A DNA stretch of 64,000 nt from Alosa alosa (Eukaryota; Chordata; Actinopteri; Clupeiformes; Clupeidae). The notes under the pieces were generated by a model. That model searched no databases, was not told the origin of the DNA, and worked only from the letters and a program-made list of their open reading frames with translations. The DNA lies in assembly GCF_017589495.1 (NCBI RefSeq), contig NC_063207.1, positions 26,954,384 through 27,018,383 of the forward strand. Direction: 5' to 3'. The position numbers and the translations under genes were made by a program. This document shows positions 61,341 through 64,000 of this stretch, piece after piece (position 1 is the first letter of the stretch; every line of letters starts with the position of its first letter).

Positions 61341-61354
61341 CACTCACACTCACA

Positions 61355-61390
<36 letters not shown>
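61341..61390. repeat. CA microsatellite
   Basis: CA run preceded by CACACT variants. Confidence 0.96.
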
Positions 61391-61393
<3 letters not shown>

Positions 61394-61479
61394 GCACTCA
61401 TTCACCAGCGTGAAAAGAGCAAGAACAAACAGATCGCCTTAAAGCTCACACGCATTATTAGGATATGTAAATTCCCGCC

Positions 61480-61760
61480 ATTTGGGAAACAAGGCGAGGA
61501 GTAATTCTGAAGGAGCGGCTGATGGTGGGGCGACGCGCTACTGAGCGCTGGAGTGAGTGAGTGAGAGAGAGGGAGTGAGCGAGCGGGCGAGTGAGAGAAC
61601 GACTGAGTGAGCGACTGAGAGAGGCCTGCTTAATGGGGTGCTGGCTGTTCTCCGAGGCGACGCATCCATTACGCCGCCCTTATTACTGCCACATAATGGC
61701 TGATTTGTTGGCGGGGAAAAAATTGCCAAGGCGTCCGGATGTGAGCGCGCAAGAGTGACT
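61480..61760. promoter_or_regulatory. Candidate intronic element around a GAGT/GAGC repeat
   Basis: Low-repeat CpG-bearing flanks (61480-61545 and 61625-61760) surround an imperfect tetranucleotide GAGT/GAGC run (61549-61622). The flanks look like one element into which the repeat has expanded. Confidence 0.25.
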
Positions 61761-62588
61761 GAGAAGGAGAGCAACTCGCATGGAGAGATGAAGTATATGC
61801 AGAGAGGGTGGGTGGGGGAGTGGTATGTTCTTCATATGAGCTTGGATCGTTTGGGATTGAATTAAGGCAGTCGCAATCACGTCAATATAGTCTCTTTTTT
61901 ATATTTGTTTTTTTTTTGTGGTATATTCCACTAGCTCTTTTATCCCTGCGGCGGAAAAGTTTCTTTTGTGATACAGACGTGTGAATTGACTTTAGTCTTT
62001 GGAGTTTTTATATCTCAGCGGCAAAGCTCATTTGCTCCCGTCTCAAGTATCCAGAGAGACGGCATGTGGAGTGGCTCTGGGTGTCCGTGTCCTGTGAGCA
62101 GCTCTCAGTGGTAGAATGTGCCAGGCCGGCCAAGTCCAGAGGTCTTAGGCGTAGAGCTTTGGCTCTGGCACAAGGGCACGTCTTGTGCGCTCGGCACCCT
62201 GGGTGGTCAGACATGCCTTTGTGCCTTTGCTAATGACCACATACAGAGAGGAGAGAGAGAGAGAGAGAAGAGAGAGAAAGAAGCAACAGAAAGGGACAAA
62301 CAAAGAGAGTCAAAGAAACTGAAACAAAGCCAAATCGCTTCTCCCTACTCTCCGACCTCCCTTCAGTAAGTGACAGTTCAGAGAGAGAGAGAGAGAAGCC
62401 CCAATGAGCTGGTAAGTGCTGGCTGCCCTGTGTTCTAGTCGGGCTGCCAGGGCAGTGCCAAGACCTCCTCCCCCCAGAGACTCCAGTCTGGTTACACAAA
62501 CAAGCACCACATCCAGCCTCCGCAGACTCCCTCTGGGCCTCCACGTCTGCTGCTGACGGAACAGGTCCAACTGGCCCAGCCTGAACCC

Positions 62589-62692
62589 ATCACACACACA
62601 CACACATACACACAAATACACACACGCACACACACACATCACACACACACACACACACACATACACACACGCACACACATACTGTACACCCA

Positions 62693-62745
<53 letters not shown>
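62589..62745. repeat. Long imperfect CA microsatellite
   Basis: CA arrays broken by ATCACAC and short unique strings. Confidence 0.96.
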
Positions 62746-63383
62746 GATAACTCAGCCGCTCGTTTTGAAAAGAACAATGGGAGACTCCATTGTTGCACAA
62801 TAGGACGTGTGTTTTAAAACGCACCACAGCATTCTGTAAGGCTGCTGAGCAGTATGGAAACAGGCCATGTGGAGTTCTTCCTGGAATTTAGGGCGCCAAG
62901 CGCACTTCTATGCTTGTGAAACAGTCACACGAACAGGAGCTAGTGCACAGAGGTCAGAGATAAAAACAGGTGTCGCTTGATGGTAAAGACTATTATGAAG
63001 GTCCAGCATTTTCATGAATTATTTAAATCCATACCCCATTTGCTCATGTGCATTGGCACATATATATATATTATACATAACATAGTGGTAAATTCAGGAG
63101 ATTATGTTCACATGGATGAAAGGACCATAGTGCCTGACAGTATGTGCTGCATGTGCAAGACTCTACTCTTTTTGATTCATATAGCAACGAGTGAGAGATA
63201 GCAGAGCAGTGCAGTGCAGTGCAGCGCATGTTTGTGTGGCATCGGGGAGTCGTTTTTCTGAAAGCATGTGCTTACTTGTGAAGCGTGTGTATGCGTGAGT
63301 AAGGGGGGGGGGTAAATGATGTGGAAATTAAATTCACCTTGAAGTGTCCTTTTCTGTCTTTCCCTTATCCCACCCCACCCCCC

Positions 63384-63449
63384 ACACACACACACACACA
63401 CTCACACACACACACACACACACACTCACACACTCACTCACACACACAC
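63384..63449. repeat. CA microsatellite with CT variants
   Basis: CA run with several CACT interruptions. Confidence 0.95.
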
Positions 63450-63479
63450 TTTTTCTCCCTCTCGCTCTCTCTCCCCTGG

Positions 63480-63790
63480 TCTCTTCCTCTCCGTGCTGCT
63501 CCCTTTCCTCCTGGCTTTGAAAGCGGCGCGGCAAGGAAGTTCAAAGGGAAGCTGCTCTCCCGGCGAGCGTGTGCGGTGAATGAGGAACGATAGCGGGGGC
63601 TTAGACGAGAGGCCCGCCGCCTCAGAACTCTAATGCACACTTTGCTCATCAAAGGGCCGGGACGGCTTAGCGCCGCTCGGCGTCCTTCCCTCTTCCCCGT
63701 ACACACCCCAATTAAAAGCGGCAGCCAGCCGCTTTAAGGAGAGGCGGCCCAGGGGAAGAAGTATGGGGCTAAATTAGCGAAGGGTGGGGT
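63480..63790. promoter_or_regulatory. Candidate CpG-rich intronic element with a TCF/LEF site
   Basis: CpG-dense, low-repeat block contains CATCAAAG (near 63648), the TCF/LEF core on the minus strand. AT-rich cores (aattaaaag, gctaaattagcg) lie near its end. It is the last sizeable patch of this type in the window. Confidence 0.33.
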
Positions 63791-64000
63791 TGGGTGGGTG
63801 GCTACGGCTAGGTTTGGCAATGCTTTATCAGTTTTAGGGACCTGTTTGACATCTGTCATATCCCAAACCCCACCCTCCCTCATAGATACATTATTTGAAG
63901 TCATTTCCTGTTAATATTCCTCATCAGCATTTATGGATGACAATGATCAATGGTATTAAACTGCCTTATATTGACTGGCCATTTTCCCTCCAATGAGGAA

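Larger units (their letters stand above)
46735..64000 (+). other. arid1b intron 4 (first 17,266 bp, continues past the window)
   Basis: It begins gtgagt and has no acceptor with ARID1B-like coding sequence before the window ends. It is the most repeat-rich part of the window: CA/GT arrays at 49596-49651, 49981-50024, 51387-51455, 51540-51567, 55083-55258, 56382-56430, 58040-58096, 58407-58435, 58909-58944, 59782-59846, 59966-60021, 61341-61390, 62589-62745 and 63384-63449, with CT/GA tracts between. Candidate regulatory patches are listed separately. The stretches 46740-48190, 52600-54400 and 55270-56100 are unique sequence in which I recognise nothing. Confidence 0.85.

Noticed and set aside
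62589..62745. Regularly spaced CA blocks that at a glance resemble a repeat-spacer array
   Set aside because: The units are microsatellite DNA with irregular interruptions in a vertebrate intron, not CRISPR.

Overview
This is vertebrate, almost certainly teleost, nuclear DNA. The single gene I can support is the 5' part of arid1b on the + strand. ARID1B is the large ARID-domain subunit of the BAF (SWI/SNF) chromatin-remodelling complex. Four coding exons add up to 581 or 582 codons, depending on a tandem splice acceptor. They match the intrinsically disordered N-terminal region of ARID1B and stop well short of the ARID DNA-binding domain and the C-terminal BAF-binding region, which must lie downstream. 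The fish assignment rests on the compact exon 1, which lacks the long Ala/Gly/His/Gln runs of the mammalian protein, and on very dense CA/GT and CT/GA microsatellites; this is inference. No species can be named from the sequence.

Layout: 1-7.3 kb is 5' flank with no supported gene. The start codon is at 7722 and exon 1 ends at 8957. Intron 1 (15.9 kb) leads to exon 2 (24888-25085). Intron 2 (10.2 kb) leads to exon 3 (35238 or 35241 to 35402). Intron 3 (11.2 kb) leads to exon 4 (46588-46734). Intron 4 runs out of the window with at least 17.3 kb unfinished. All four donors are GT, all acceptors are AG, and every junction is phase 0, so each internal exon is a multiple of three.

The introns are mostly unique sequence interrupted by microsatellites. 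Several compact, low-repeat, homeodomain-motif-rich or CpG-containing patches look like conserved regulatory elements, but their conservation cannot be tested here. Recognisable motifs include a perfect Oct MORE palindrome, a DR2 nuclear-receptor element, two RFX X-box palindromes and a dense G-quadruplex motif. One degraded short inverted-repeat element of a common fish type lies in intron 3.

I found no prokaryotic genes, CRISPR arrays, RNA genes or novel multigene system. The most interesting leads concern arid1b expression: a possible alternative first coding exon in intron 1 that splices in phase, a possible 5'UTR intron with a minimal uORF just before the start codon, a NAGNAG acceptor beside a pure CAG tract, and several candidate enhancers.
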